Source: Oasisia sp. SBJ-2009 (lineage: Eukaryota; Annelida; Polychaeta; Sabellida; Siboglinidae). Taken from it: a stretch of 64,000 nucleotides of DNA. The stretch's first letter is position 1; every line of letters begins with the position of its first letter. The DNA lies in the NCBI GenBank assembly GCA_964017155.1, contig OZ024854.1, forward strand, positions 20,017,601 to 20,081,600, given 5' to 3'. Position numbers and translations under genes: made by a program. Positions 49,761 through 61,100 of the stretch are shown piece after piece. Under the pieces are notes generated by a model. It was not told the DNA's origin, did no database searches, and saw nothing but the letters and a program-made list of their open reading frames with translations.

Positions 49761-51930
49761 GACTGACCACCCTTTGGAGGACAACAGATGGAGCTGGGAC
49801 CAGCCCACCCACGACGCAAAACTGCCCAATATCACACGATACATTGATACCCACACAAGATGTTGATATCTATACCAGACAACTTGTTTTGTTAGCAGTC
49901 TGTTGATGCTACGGTGACATCTCCATGAGACGTTCAAGGGAATTCTTGTTTCTTTCATCACGATGCGTGGGTTTACCCGGTAATCATGTGTTGTGATATC
50001 AACATGACACTTTGATATCACCACAACACATTGCAATGCCACGAGAAAATTACCTTACCCATTCATATCCAAACATTACGCCTGGATTGACATATGACAC
50101 TTATATCCAAACATATGACAAGTTATGCATTTTGTGATATGACAATATCTGTATGGCTCATTAACAAGCAGATATCACACGTTTATGTGTATATCAACAT
50201 GACACATTCACTAATTATTAATAGAACAATATCACACTGATAGACTTGATATCATGACACATTAACCTGTGGTTATATCAGTGATATCACACTGATGTGT
50301 GTGCTATCAGCACACAGTAATTGACTAACACATGTTAGTGATAGCACATTGATGATCAGTATGCTGCTAGATATAAAATTTATGTTGACCTTTTTATACA
50401 AGTGGTGATGCTTATGTAATTGTTATATCTCAGATCCTCAGAAGAGTCAATATTGCTATCCTATCTCACGAGTGCCTTTGTAAAGCCCTGTAAGTTTACA
50501 GATACAGTATCTGTAGAAATGCTATTGGAGCTATTCAGAGGGCTGGGTTTCCAGGAGGAATGCGGAGTTTGTGATGATGTTGTTAGGCTAAGTATTTCGT
50601 CGCACTAAGTTCAGTTATTCAGAATTCACAATATGAAAATGTTGTTGGAAATGCTATTTAAATACTGTATTGTAGGGAAGATTTCATCCATGACAGTTTA
50701 CTGTACAGTTTTCTTTATAATATGAAATAAGATGAAACATAATAAGTTGAAATTTGAACTGCGCACACACTATATTCTTTGCTGGTAAATGAAGGCAGCA
50801 GAACCATTAATGTTGTCAACTTTACTTGGTGTTCACCATTTCTACAGACATCAACAGCATGCAGTGGGCTTTTTGGCATGAACTGACTTATGTGTTATTT
50901 TGTACAGACTTGATACTTGGGTGAAGTTGTGCATGTCCGATAACATTTATGTAGAAGACTAGTGCATTTATTATGATTTACTTGCAGGATAATTGAAAGA
51001 TTCAGTTGACGTTGCACAACTTGTTGAAACATTGGCAAATGCTAGAGAGGCACCAAGAAATTGTAAAAAGCACGTGGGATTTTTGTGGGCATAAATTGTG
51101 TTTTTCAGATGCTGTACAGATATTGAATTTGAAAATAATTTGTATAGATATGTATATTTACTCCATTGAATATGTATGTGTCCGTTGTCAGTTCAGAGTT
51201 GCCAGTTTGGTCAGGCACTGAATATTGCTTACACTAGGGTAGATTGGTTGTTATGTAATCACTTTGTTACAACCTGTTTCCATGTGGTTATTTTCATGTA
51301 AAATGAAGCTATGCATTAGCGTATTTATAGTGTATACTTAGTTTATATGTGGTACTATTTTTGAGACGTTTTGTGATGCTAGGCAGGTAATCGTGTAGTT
51401 GTATTATGTACATGTAAACATGTTGCACAGTACAGATATGTTTGTAATCTTTTGCTACTATACAAAGAATAATTATTGTTATTTTAATGAAAATATAATT
51501 TGATCCTATATTTGTGCCATCTTTACTGGTGTTGATCTATATTTACATGTTACACACACTGGCTTGTGTAATTTAACTGAATATGTAGAAAACTGCGAGC
51601 AATATAAGATGTAAGGCTAAGATATTAGACACAGCTCCTATACAAAGTTATGAACTAGCACCAATGGTTCTTATGATGATGACTGCTGATATTGCATTGA
51701 ATACAGTTGTTTTGCAGTTGGAATGTGCCACTTTCTGTTTGTGTATATGAAGCAATACTTTGACTCATATAAATTAGGTGTCAATAGGGGGCGCTGCATG
51801 TAGCTTATCATTACTGACCAATCACAGGCTCTCAAATGACTTGACTCAAGTTTCTCTGTCTGAACCAGTACTCTGTAAAATACTGGCCTTTTGTACATTT
51901 GAATATTAAATATGCAGCTTGGGAAAATGT
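49761..51930 (+). other. MYO1D: Probable MYO1D 3' UTR
   Basis: No coding potential downstream of the stop. From about 49819 to 50360 there are many imperfect GATATCAACATGACACATT-like copies. No AATAAA was found; the best poly(A) signal candidate is ATTAAA at 51905-51910, followed by a GT/T-rich stretch. Transcript end is therefore uncertain. Confidence 0.5.
51905..51910 (+). promoter_or_regulatory. Candidate poly(A) signal ATTAAA for MYO1D
   Basis: The commonest variant poly(A) hexamer, followed within 20-50 bases by TGTTGTTTATG and TATATTTTGTC. It would imply a 3' UTR of about 2.1 kb. Weak evidence. Confidence 0.35.
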
Positions 51931-52356
51931 TGTTTATGTTATACTTATATTTTGTCATATAATTATGTCACTGGGCCTGTAGTGGCAGTGCAGAGAGTGA
52001 CATACATATATGCATTTAACCCATTGACCTATCCATCACGTGACGTCTCCCTTAGCAACGATGTCCGTCTACAGTAGCTTACAAAATGGTGGCTGCACAT
52101 GTCATTCACATTCTGTTGTTAACATGTTGAGAATCTGGTGGCCACTAATGTTTTGTTTGCAACACCAGCAACGTTTTGAAGTAGTTGTGGACCATGACTG
52201 TATGCAGGAAATATTGATAAGACTGGTTCAGATTAATCCCTTAATTCCTCATCTTCTTTCTGACTTGACTTTGTATTTTATGTGTTCAGCCCCTGGCAAG
52301 CAGGGATAGCATTTCATATTTAAATATGCCGGTGTCAGCGTACCTGTGTAGATTGT

Positions 52357-52362
52357 CACAGA

Positions 52363-52420
<58 letters not shown>

Positions 52421-52434
52421 GTATGGCTCTGGAT
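52357..52434. repeat. (TA)n tract inside inverted AGAGCCATA arms
   Basis: CAGAGCCATATATA leads into a pure TA run, closed by TATGTATGGCTCTG, so the whole is a long self-complementary hairpin. Confidence 0.9.
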
Positions 52435-52710
52435 TGTCAATGGCGAGTCTCGTAGAAACGTGATACGTCTATGTAAGAAAAAAAAAAACAATGCAAAACA
52501 GGAAGTACTGTATCCCAGAAGGCCCTTGTCACAATTGCCAACCGTCCCTCTTGTCCTTTCCGTCTACACATAGTCACTACCATGGCAGTTCACCCACAAC
52601 GTCCACGTTTGTTGGAGAACACTACACACATGTTTGCAGGTCTCTTCTATCTTCAACCTACGCAGCTTGCTGTGGTCATACTGAACACATAAGTAGTATG
52701 TTGGAGTGAT

Positions 52711-52966
52711 GTCGCGTCAAGCTTTCAACCAAGAGAATCCAGCTTTGAATCCCGTGCTGTCGTGTCAACCCCTGAGCAAGTTCTTTCACTCTACGTTGCT
52801 CCAGTTCACTCAATTGTACTAATAAGTATAGATAGTGGTGAATATTTATATACGAATAGTCTGCGCATTAATTGCAGCGTGGTTGGCTGATTCCCAGAGG
52901 AGACGAGTGAAGTGTAAAGCTGTTCTAGTTCTAGGGACTAGATTATGTGCTATATGTGTGAGATCT
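52711..52966 (+). mobile_element. SINE copy D
   Basis: Plus-strand copy with a decayed B box (GCTTTGAATCCC at about 52743), then CCTGAGCAAGTTCTTTCACT, TGCTCCAGTTCACTCA, GCATTAATTGCAGC and a tail GTGAAGTGTAAAGCTG...GGGACTAGATTATG...GCTATATG. Matches the head, body and tail order of copy A. Confidence 0.8.
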
Positions 52967-53179
52967 TACCTTCATGAGTACTTTTATCAATAACGGTCGT
53001 CTGTCTATTATCGAGTATCCCTGCTAATGCCAGAATTGGGTGCACCTCAAGCATACTACCACAGTCCAGTGATATGAATTTCAATTAGCAAAATCAGACT
53101 TACGAGACCATAAGAATATTTGCGAATCGATGTGTAGGCCTGCTCACAAGTATACATATCATACACATCGTGTGTTGTG

Positions 53180-54400
53180 TCATACATTAAAATATTATGC
53201 ACACTCACGTGCACGTGTCTGGCTACTTATGCAAACGTCCCACCAGTTGCACGAAGTCATTCCACGAGCACAGCCAATTTAGCCACTGGGCTTATAGCTG
53301 TGCACACTGGAATATCTTATGCTGCTTCTGGCGTCATCGCTGCCGACGGAGGTCCAATCGACACCCGGACCCACGGGCCCAATGTGCTATTGTCAACACT
53401 ACAAGGGACGCCAGAAATTACTGGTTCGTTTCCTTCGCGCAATTCACAGAACCAGCGATAGAGTGTGCGCGCCTTTCGTGTCGCAATGTTCATCTCTTGT
53501 CTTCCCGTTCTTGGATTTCATGTTGCGCATGACAATTTTCGGCATGGACTGCAAACAGCGCTTTAAAATTGCATGCTAAGTGTGTGTACACAGAGAAGAC
53601 CCGGGGTAGCCAGATATGGTAGCAACTATAGCTGATACACGCAGCTTCATGCATGAGAAAATAGTTTTTCGTGATTTTCCGAAGAATCCGAAGTACATCA
53701 TCGATCTACTGCAGTGACAGTTGGACAAAATCTGTCTACGAAGCAGTCCTTCCACTCTTGTCAAGGACTTCAGCTTTGGGTCATCAACGAACTTCTTTAC
53801 GGCCGTCAGTTGTTTTCTGCATGTCACACAATATGTTGCTACTGTCATGTCATCTATGACATCAACATCTTGTTAACATGGTTGTTGTTATTGCTGCTAA
53901 TGGTTTGTGAGGAAGGGATAACGTCTCCGGATTTGGATAGTAGTAGCAATCCATTCAGAATTAACTGCATCTAACAAGAGAACTGTGCGCAATGTGTACA
54001 TAGTACGCATGAAATGCACAGTCTTTGCTTCCACGGAGTGCGTATACTCTGATGGTTTTGACGCGTCTATAGTTACTAGATACAGCAACTCCTTAACCAG
54101 ATCCAGCCCCAGACATTGGTGACCTCTGGCCACAGGAGAACTCATATCCACGTTGAAGACACCCAAACTTCGTTATCGCTTACGTCTCGTGTCAGTGTTT
54201 CCTCACTTCCGGACATGTACGCCATACATACCAGAAAACTATGGCCATAATTTATGCATGTATCATTTAGGCATACATTCATGTGTACACTATGTTAAGG
54301 AAAAGTGTTACATCGAAATGTCCGCACATGTAGACAAATCTGAAATGATTGGTAGGATAACACTAACATTATGCAAATAATCTTGGTGTGCGTTCTCCCG
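53180..54400. other. Unexplained GC/CpG-richer block between the genes
   Basis: Richer in GC and CpG than the flanks, with several 80-110 codon open frames on both strands and no family I recognise. No inverted ends or tandem repeats found. It could be a decayed transposon, an unrecognised exon group or a regulatory region. Confidence 0.4.
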
Positions 54401-55552
54401 GATACCGTACACTGTTTAGACACACTCGTGGCTATTATTTATTATGACTATCCCCTTTAAATCACCACGAAACTGAATATAATATTGCCGCTTTTGTTTT
54501 TTCTCTCAAAAGTTTGCATTTTTCAAACAAAACACTGCATCATTCTAAGTAACGAGTGCTGGCTGTCGGCGTAATGCTACTACTCTAAGCAGGCCTATCA
54601 GAGGCGTTTAATATCAGATTAATGGACACTATTGGTTCCTTGTGTTGGATCACTTCGCCATTTTACATTGCTATACACTTTTGATATGTTTGATTGACTT
54701 GTGCCTTCAACGTAAACAAAACCTATGAAGTCTTTTTGGAGAAGCGGCGCATGCGCATCAAGAGAACAGCGACGTTTGTGTCAAGGAGGCTCTGTTCGAT
54801 GACATGGCAAAGCATACGCAATAAACGCAATGACGTCACAGCGTTTTACTGAAATGCGCTGACTTATTTAAACGCAACATATGTTTTCGAAGTAGGAATA
54901 TGTTTCTTATCATGTTATTTGTGTTTACATTTCTGGATGACTATAAGTTCTTGTTGGAGTTTTCCAGAATACTATAGAAAGATCCGTTGTTTGGTTCTAC
55001 CTAATGACGTAGCGTGTTACTATACCATGTTTAACATATAAAGTGTGACAATTGGCGCAAGAGCCCAACAATAAAAACATAAAGGTAGATTTTTATATTT
55101 AAAAAAATTTCCCCTTCCCTGCCCTCTCGAGATTATACTGTACCATTTAACATACGTCTTTTGACCCAGGTTAGTAGAACATGTATTTTTTCGATCACAG
55201 TAGGAATGTATGTGATACCGTGACGCCGCAGGCCGGGCTGCCGGGGGCGGTCTGACAACATCGCCACTCACCTCTGTCACGATCCGGTCATTGTTTCACT
55301 GTGTAGTTTTTATTATAGCATTCTGATGATAAAAATGTCTACACCCGTAGATGTCCTCGGAGAATGAGATAGGGCCTAACATTAATTGACTCCACGGGTG
55401 TCAGCCTATCTCGTTAGTTAGCGGTTGTCAACATTTGAGCTAGAATTCAAGCAGCCTGTCTACATGCAATGTGACCTAGGACCTATACTCCCAGCCGTCT
55501 GTCTTTCTCTCCCCATCTCCCTCTCCACGTCGTAATCTAAGGTTCGTTACCA
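54401..55552. other. Intergenic, no gene recognised
   Basis: Mixed AT-rich sequence; contains TGCGCATGCGCA-like CpG motifs near 54750. A minus-strand open frame at 55020-55280 is unconvincing. GTGTCAGCCTATCTCG near 55400 partly mirrors CGGAGAATGAGATAGGG near 55358. Confidence 0.5.
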
Positions 55553-55556
55553 TTGG

Positions 55557-55822
<266 letters not shown>

Positions 55823-55965
55823 GGCTGGTTTACATATGACACCACGCCAACTTAATTAAAGATCCATATAGCTTGTACGGAGATAACTTGGTTTAAACTA
55901 TCTTTTCACGCCTGGCAACGCCGGGAGTACCTCAGCTAGTATATGATACGGTAACAAACGTGGAC

Positions 55966-55967
<2 letters not shown>

Positions 55968-55999
<32 letters not shown>
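55968..55999. repeat. (AAT)n tail of the LINE
   Basis: Ten AAT/ATA units directly at the 3' end of the minus-strand element, as in LINEs with simple-repeat tails. Confidence 0.9.
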
Positions 56000-56001
<2 letters not shown>

Positions 56002-56229
56002 CAAGTTTTATTAGCAACTCAACTGAGTTGGATTGACATAGGTTACAATTGACTCATGAAAACATCATACAAATACAATAGAAATACATTTGATACCGCA
56101 AATCATACCGTATTAATAACCTTTTTACTGACAGTTGTATAAAGCCCACGGTATAAAGGAGTTACGGAATCTATTCGTTCTAGTAACTGGTACACATTTT
56201 CTTGCCTAATATTAATATAAAAAAAACTA

Positions 56230-57558
56230 TTTTTGACAAATGCTCTCCCGTCTTACATTCAACGTATCCAGGTTAACACGTCTTAGTATCTCCGCGTAAC
56301 CCAATCCAGGAAATATACATTTTAATGCCCTTTTTGTATAACTTCAATATTGTCAGACAAATATTGGGGCAAGTTAGTGTGCCATACAGGACATGCATAT
56401 TCTAGAACTGGTCTCACCACACTAAAATATACACTGACCAGATCTTTCTGTGTAATCCCTGCACGCTTTAACTGATATAACATGTACAAGCGTTTACCAG
56501 CTTTTTTCACAATAGTATCTACGTGTTTGTTCCATGTCAGATCCTGAGAAATGGTCACACCTAATAGTTTGGCATGACAAACTTGTGCTACATCCCTCCC
56601 ATCAATTTTTATATTCGGGATAGTGCTTCTGAAATTGCCATCTTGTGCAAAACTAATGATTATTTCTTTTGATTTTTCCGAATTAATTTTCATGTCATTC
56701 TTTTCTGTCCATCTAGCAGCAATATCAACCGACTCTTGAATAACAGATACACCCCTTCTGTCGCATATTTCAAATAACGTACTATCATCTACATACTTAT
56801 ATATTGGAACAGTCGTTCTTAAATCATTTATGTAAACAAGGAAACATTTAGGTCCAGACAATGTCCCTTGCGGTACTCCCCAATTGGGATGACCAGAATG
56901 GGAATATTCATTTCCTATTTTTACTCGTTGAGCTCTGTCTTATAGAAATGTTGCCATCCATCTTAAAATATGTGCGGGCAACCCATACGATTGTAGCTTA
57001 TCTAGCAACAAATGATGATTAATAAGATCAAACGCTTTGCTAAAGTCTAGCATTACAACTCTGACATAAGAATTAAATTTATCTGTCGCCTTATACCACA
57101 TATGAACCAGTTCGACAAGAACATCTGTTGTGGACGTTCCGCTAATTCCTCCAAATTGCTTAGTATCAATTTCACATTCATTTGTTTCATCCACCCATTT
57201 CATTATTATTGATTCAAACACCTTGGCAGCAATTGGAGTTAGTGAAATTGGTAGTATATACGCTTATCACATACTGATCCGGTAGTTCCTCGTTAACGTC
57301 GAACACCTTGTGGCTCTTATTTAACCGAGGCAAATGGTCACTCACAGACACAAAGAAATCATTCATTGTATTGGCCAGTAAGCCACAATCACCATCCGTT
57401 GTTTTGTTAGCTAGACCTTGCATGCATGAATTGCCATCTGTTTTAAGTCCCATTATTGTTTTCATATGCTTCCACCAATCGTGGGATCCCGATTCATGCA
57501 TTGCTGCAATTTGTGTTTGGTAAAAATTATACTTAAGTTTCGTACTTTTTGTTTGCAT
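56230..57558 (-). pseudogene. Reverse transcriptase pseudogene of the LINE
   Basis: Catalytic YVDD box (motif C) at about 56790 and the FSKAFD motif A region at about 57035 are intact. GVPQGTLSGPKCF (motif B) spans the start of the 3' segment. The reading needs two frame changes and passes one stop, so no functional protein is made. Confidence 0.85.
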
Positions 57559-57766
57559 ACTTGTAAACGATGACAGAGACCGAATACATAACGTTCTACG
57601 CGGTTATTTCCTAGTCCACAACAACTGTGCGGGCCTACTCCACAGCGAACGCCGAGTCAATCATCCAAACACGTACATAATGACAGCGTTTAAATACCGA
57701 GCAGTACAAAGGACATAGACAATGGACACGAGAACGCGTGTCGCACGCTAGATGACCAGCTGACGT

Positions 57767-57780
57767 CGCGTAATTACGCG
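57767..57780. promoter_or_regulatory. 14-bp palindrome with TAATTA core in the proximal promoter
   Basis: CGCGTAATTACGCG is an exact palindrome about 74 bases upstream of the TATA box. TAATTA is the head-to-head pair of homeodomain half-sites. Confidence 0.5.
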
Positions 57781-57853
57781 CGGTCTGGCAACGAAACGAC
57801 GCGGCGACGTGCCAGCACGTGCGGCGTGCCACCAGCCACTCGCCGTGTCCGCC

Positions 57854-57860
57854 TATAAAA
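57854..57860 (+). promoter_or_regulatory. TATA box of the Ly6-like gene
   Basis: TATAAAA, 75 bases before the ATG at 57929, in a GC-rich context. A start near 57885 would give a 5' UTR of about 45 bases. The spacing and the strong match support it. Confidence 0.75.
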
Positions 57861-57928
57861 ACGTCGGACACAGCGACGGCGTCATCGTTCACTCGTGGTT
57901 TGTGTCCGGACACAGACGTACCGACGTA

Positions 57929-58142
57929 ATGAGGGTCATCCTGGTGATCGCAGTCGCCGTCGCGGTCGTAGTGGCTGCGTCGGCTGAAGAGAAGAAGGAG
58001 GTAGCGAAGGACCGCAAGAAGCGGGCCGTCTACGGTGGAGGCGGCAACGTCGGCGGCTACGGGGGAGGCGGATACGGCGGAGGCGGCTACGTCGAGTACG
58101 GACATTACCAGCATCACCACGAACACCACTACGTCAAGAAAA
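57929..58142 (+). CDS. Ly6-like gene exon 1
   Basis: Residues 1-72: signal peptide, short acidic/basic propeptide ending RKKR, then GGGGY repeats and a His cluster. Donor AAAA|GTATGT, phase 1. The reading continues 8 codons into the intron before a stop. Confidence 0.88.
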
Positions 58143-61100
58143 GTATGTCCGCAATAGACGATGTGTAATATAAATATACACAGTTGTGAAGGCTCAGTGG
58201 TTAGATAGTTGAATAGAGCTCTTTATCTTAGCGAAATAGTCCACAGCTGCCACGGGTCAAGGCGTGATATTGTAAATGGACCCATTGGGATACAGTAACA
58301 TTTCATAGGCTCACTGTGACCAAATATACAATTTAGTATGCAGAATGAGTTAGTTAGAAGTGATTGTATGACAAACAAATCTATGCGCAAATAATTGTCA
58401 AAAACTGCTGTAAATAAACGTTTGTGAAATATTTATTTGTTAGGGGAAGCTGGGTCGATGTACATATCTATAGATGCAATTCTGGAAAAAGTATATAGAG
58501 TGCGTATGTGTAAACGCATACAGTCTTGAAAGTATTAATATGGTTATAAAGATTATAATTATAAAGTATGCGTATTAAAATAAAATTTTGACATTCAGTA
58601 AGAATTGATTTGCTACGAAGGCATGGAACAAGTTATGGTATTTCGTTTTAAATAAACACTGATTCGTGTCCGTTTTAGACTTGAAGAACACATTATGGAA
58701 GAGTGGCAGCTTTGTGTAACCATTTGTTATTTATATATTAACAACAACAAAACATGAAAGCTGTACATTGTTCGACTTCATGGATGGTTGTTTTCGATAG
58801 GCGGCCATCACAAATAAAACTATGTTTGCATGTATCCGTCCACAACCTCGTTACCAACAAAACAACGACGACATTCCAATCACAATCGTCCATATTACAT
58901 CAACACGAAATCATGACAGACAATTAATATATCAAAACTTAACCCTAATCATTCGAGTACACCTTAAACGACTTTACTGGGACAGACACTAGAATAGTTC
59001 ATGCGGTAGCAATAAGTATGTATTGCCCCGAGGCAACATACCACTTTTATGTTAAGTTTGTGTCCTAAATGATATAATATATTATTTTTTAGTAATATTT
59101 ATCGATATCTGTGCTGCCATGTCAAGTTATTGATAAATAGTGTGTGCATGTTATTTTTGTTATTTTTAGTGATATAGTGATTCGGATTTTTTTCTTATAC
59201 ATTAATGTATTAACCTTTTTAATTCATAAAAATACATTTGTTTAATAATTGTATATTTATAAAAACAATTGTGAGTGTATTGATTAACATTTAACGTTAA
59301 GTTAGAGATCGAGCGATATAAGAACAACTATTACTATTACTATTATTACAAATATTAATTTCATATATTTTTTCTGCATATATTTTTTTGAATATTAAAT
59401 CATGACATAGGTTCTGAAGATTTGCTTTATTGGAAAAGTGGAAATAATTCATCCGATTTGGGTTGAAGTAGTTGGTAACGTCTATTGTGGGCAGCAGGAG
59501 TTGTCCAGCAATTGTGACATACACGGGCGTGACCAATTCGGTAACATATATGTATGGTAATTACACCCTTCACAACATGCATAATTGTGCCTAATTGCCG
59601 ATGCCGTCATGTTGCAAATGCCATTAGGTATCCAATTAACCAATGAATTTCAATTAATTACCAAGCATCATAACGATATGTTAACCATTGTAACAGCAAA
59701 TGAGAAACAATTACGAAAACAATCAGCCACAAGCCATAAAGGATAATGTCTTTGTATTACGCATGGTTCTTTAGGCATGTAGTAATTATGCCGTTTGTGG
59801 CCATGTTCTGTAATTAGGTCAGAGTTTTCCTTGAGTAAATTTAATCAGGAAAATAAAAGTAATTACAATGGCGCCATTCATATATCTGAAAACGCATGTA
59901 GGCATAATGAAAAGAGAAGAGACTCAGAATAAAACAATCCATATCAATATTTTGATGTTTGTCTCAATCAACACTTCACGATTATCACGGAGAATGCTGG
60001 TTCATGATTTAATGACTACGGTATTGAAATGTGTTATTCGATCCTTCACATAGTATCGTGCAAATCACTGTTTTCTGCGTCTATAACTGATAAAATGAAT
60101 AATTACATTAAGGGAAACAAGTTGTTTTGACATCACGTTTCGCTGTTCTCTTCCAGCCACGAAGTGTTACCAGTGCGCTTACTCGCCGCCTAAAACAGTG
60201 TACGACAAGAAAGTCATATACCAGGAGCACCATTACGGTCACCAGCAGCACGGCAACGCGTATGGCGGCTATGGCAACCAGGCCGGATACGGCTACGGCG
60301 GCAATCAGGGTGGCTATGGCAACCAGGGTGGCTATGGCAACCAGGGCAGCTATGGCAACAAGGGTAGCTATGGCAACCACAACAGTCACCATGCTCAGGG
60401 GCACCACGCCGGCTACGTGAAGAAGACAGTGATACCCGTGCCTCGTCGCGTGCCCGGCGGCTGGGACAAGTGCATGGGTCCGTTCGACCACTACCAGGCC
60501 AAGGCTTACGGCGTCGACGTCTGGGACTGCCACGACAACTGCTACGTCCGCACCGACCCCAACGGAAGTGAGTGTCTCTCCCTAGTGTCGTCACAGGTTA
60601 TCAGCGACACAATCGTCGTAACCATCCCCACCACCTTCAAAACCACCACCAAATCACCACCACCACCACCACCGCCTTGACCACCACCACCACCACCGCC
60701 TTGACCACCACCACCACCACCACCACCACCACCACCACCACCACCACCACCACCACCACCACCACCACCGCCTTGACCACCACCACCACCGCCTTGACCA
60801 CCACCACCACCACCACCACCACCACCACCACCACCACCACCACCACCACCACCACCACCACCACCACCACCACCACCACCACCACCACCACCACCACCAC
60901 CACCACAACCACCACCACCACCACCACCACAACCACAACCACAACCACCACCATAAAATATATTATGTTTTCTATCAGGATTATCGCCTCTTAATGTTTT
61001 AGAAATATATTCTTTGAGGGTTAGTTAGAACTGATTGCAAGAAATATAAAGATAACTTCACTTAACTCAATAAATGATACCTCAATTAATTAATTTGCCG

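Larger units (their letters stand above)
55968..57615 (-). mobile_element. 5'-truncated non-LTR retrotransposon (LINE), broken reverse transcriptase
   Basis: Minus strand, reading from about 57600 down. Segments: 57558-57214 (linker before RT, SGSHDWWKHMKTIMG), 57221-56940 (RT fingers and palm, VRVVMLDFSKAFDLINH) and 56861-56322 (palm with YKYVDDSTLFE, then LGVTISQDLTWNKHVD and VRPVLEYACPVWH). A frameshift near 57220, an in-frame TAA at 56940-56942 and another frameshift near 56325 inactivate it. The element's 3' end is an (ATT)n tail at 55968-55999. No endonuclease domain remains. It resembles the jockey/CR1/L2 group; the clade is not certain. Confidence 0.88.

Noticed and set aside
57635..58129. 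164-codon minus-strand frame over the Ly6-like promoter and exon 1
   Set aside because: Antisense shadow of a GC-rich exon; the plus strand has TATA box, signal peptide, splice sites and conserved cysteines.
60572..60994. Poly-Thr, poly-Val and poly-Trp proteins
   Set aside because: Three frames of one (ACC)n array. The only part with any possible meaning is the short intron-retention tail of the Ly6-like exon 2.
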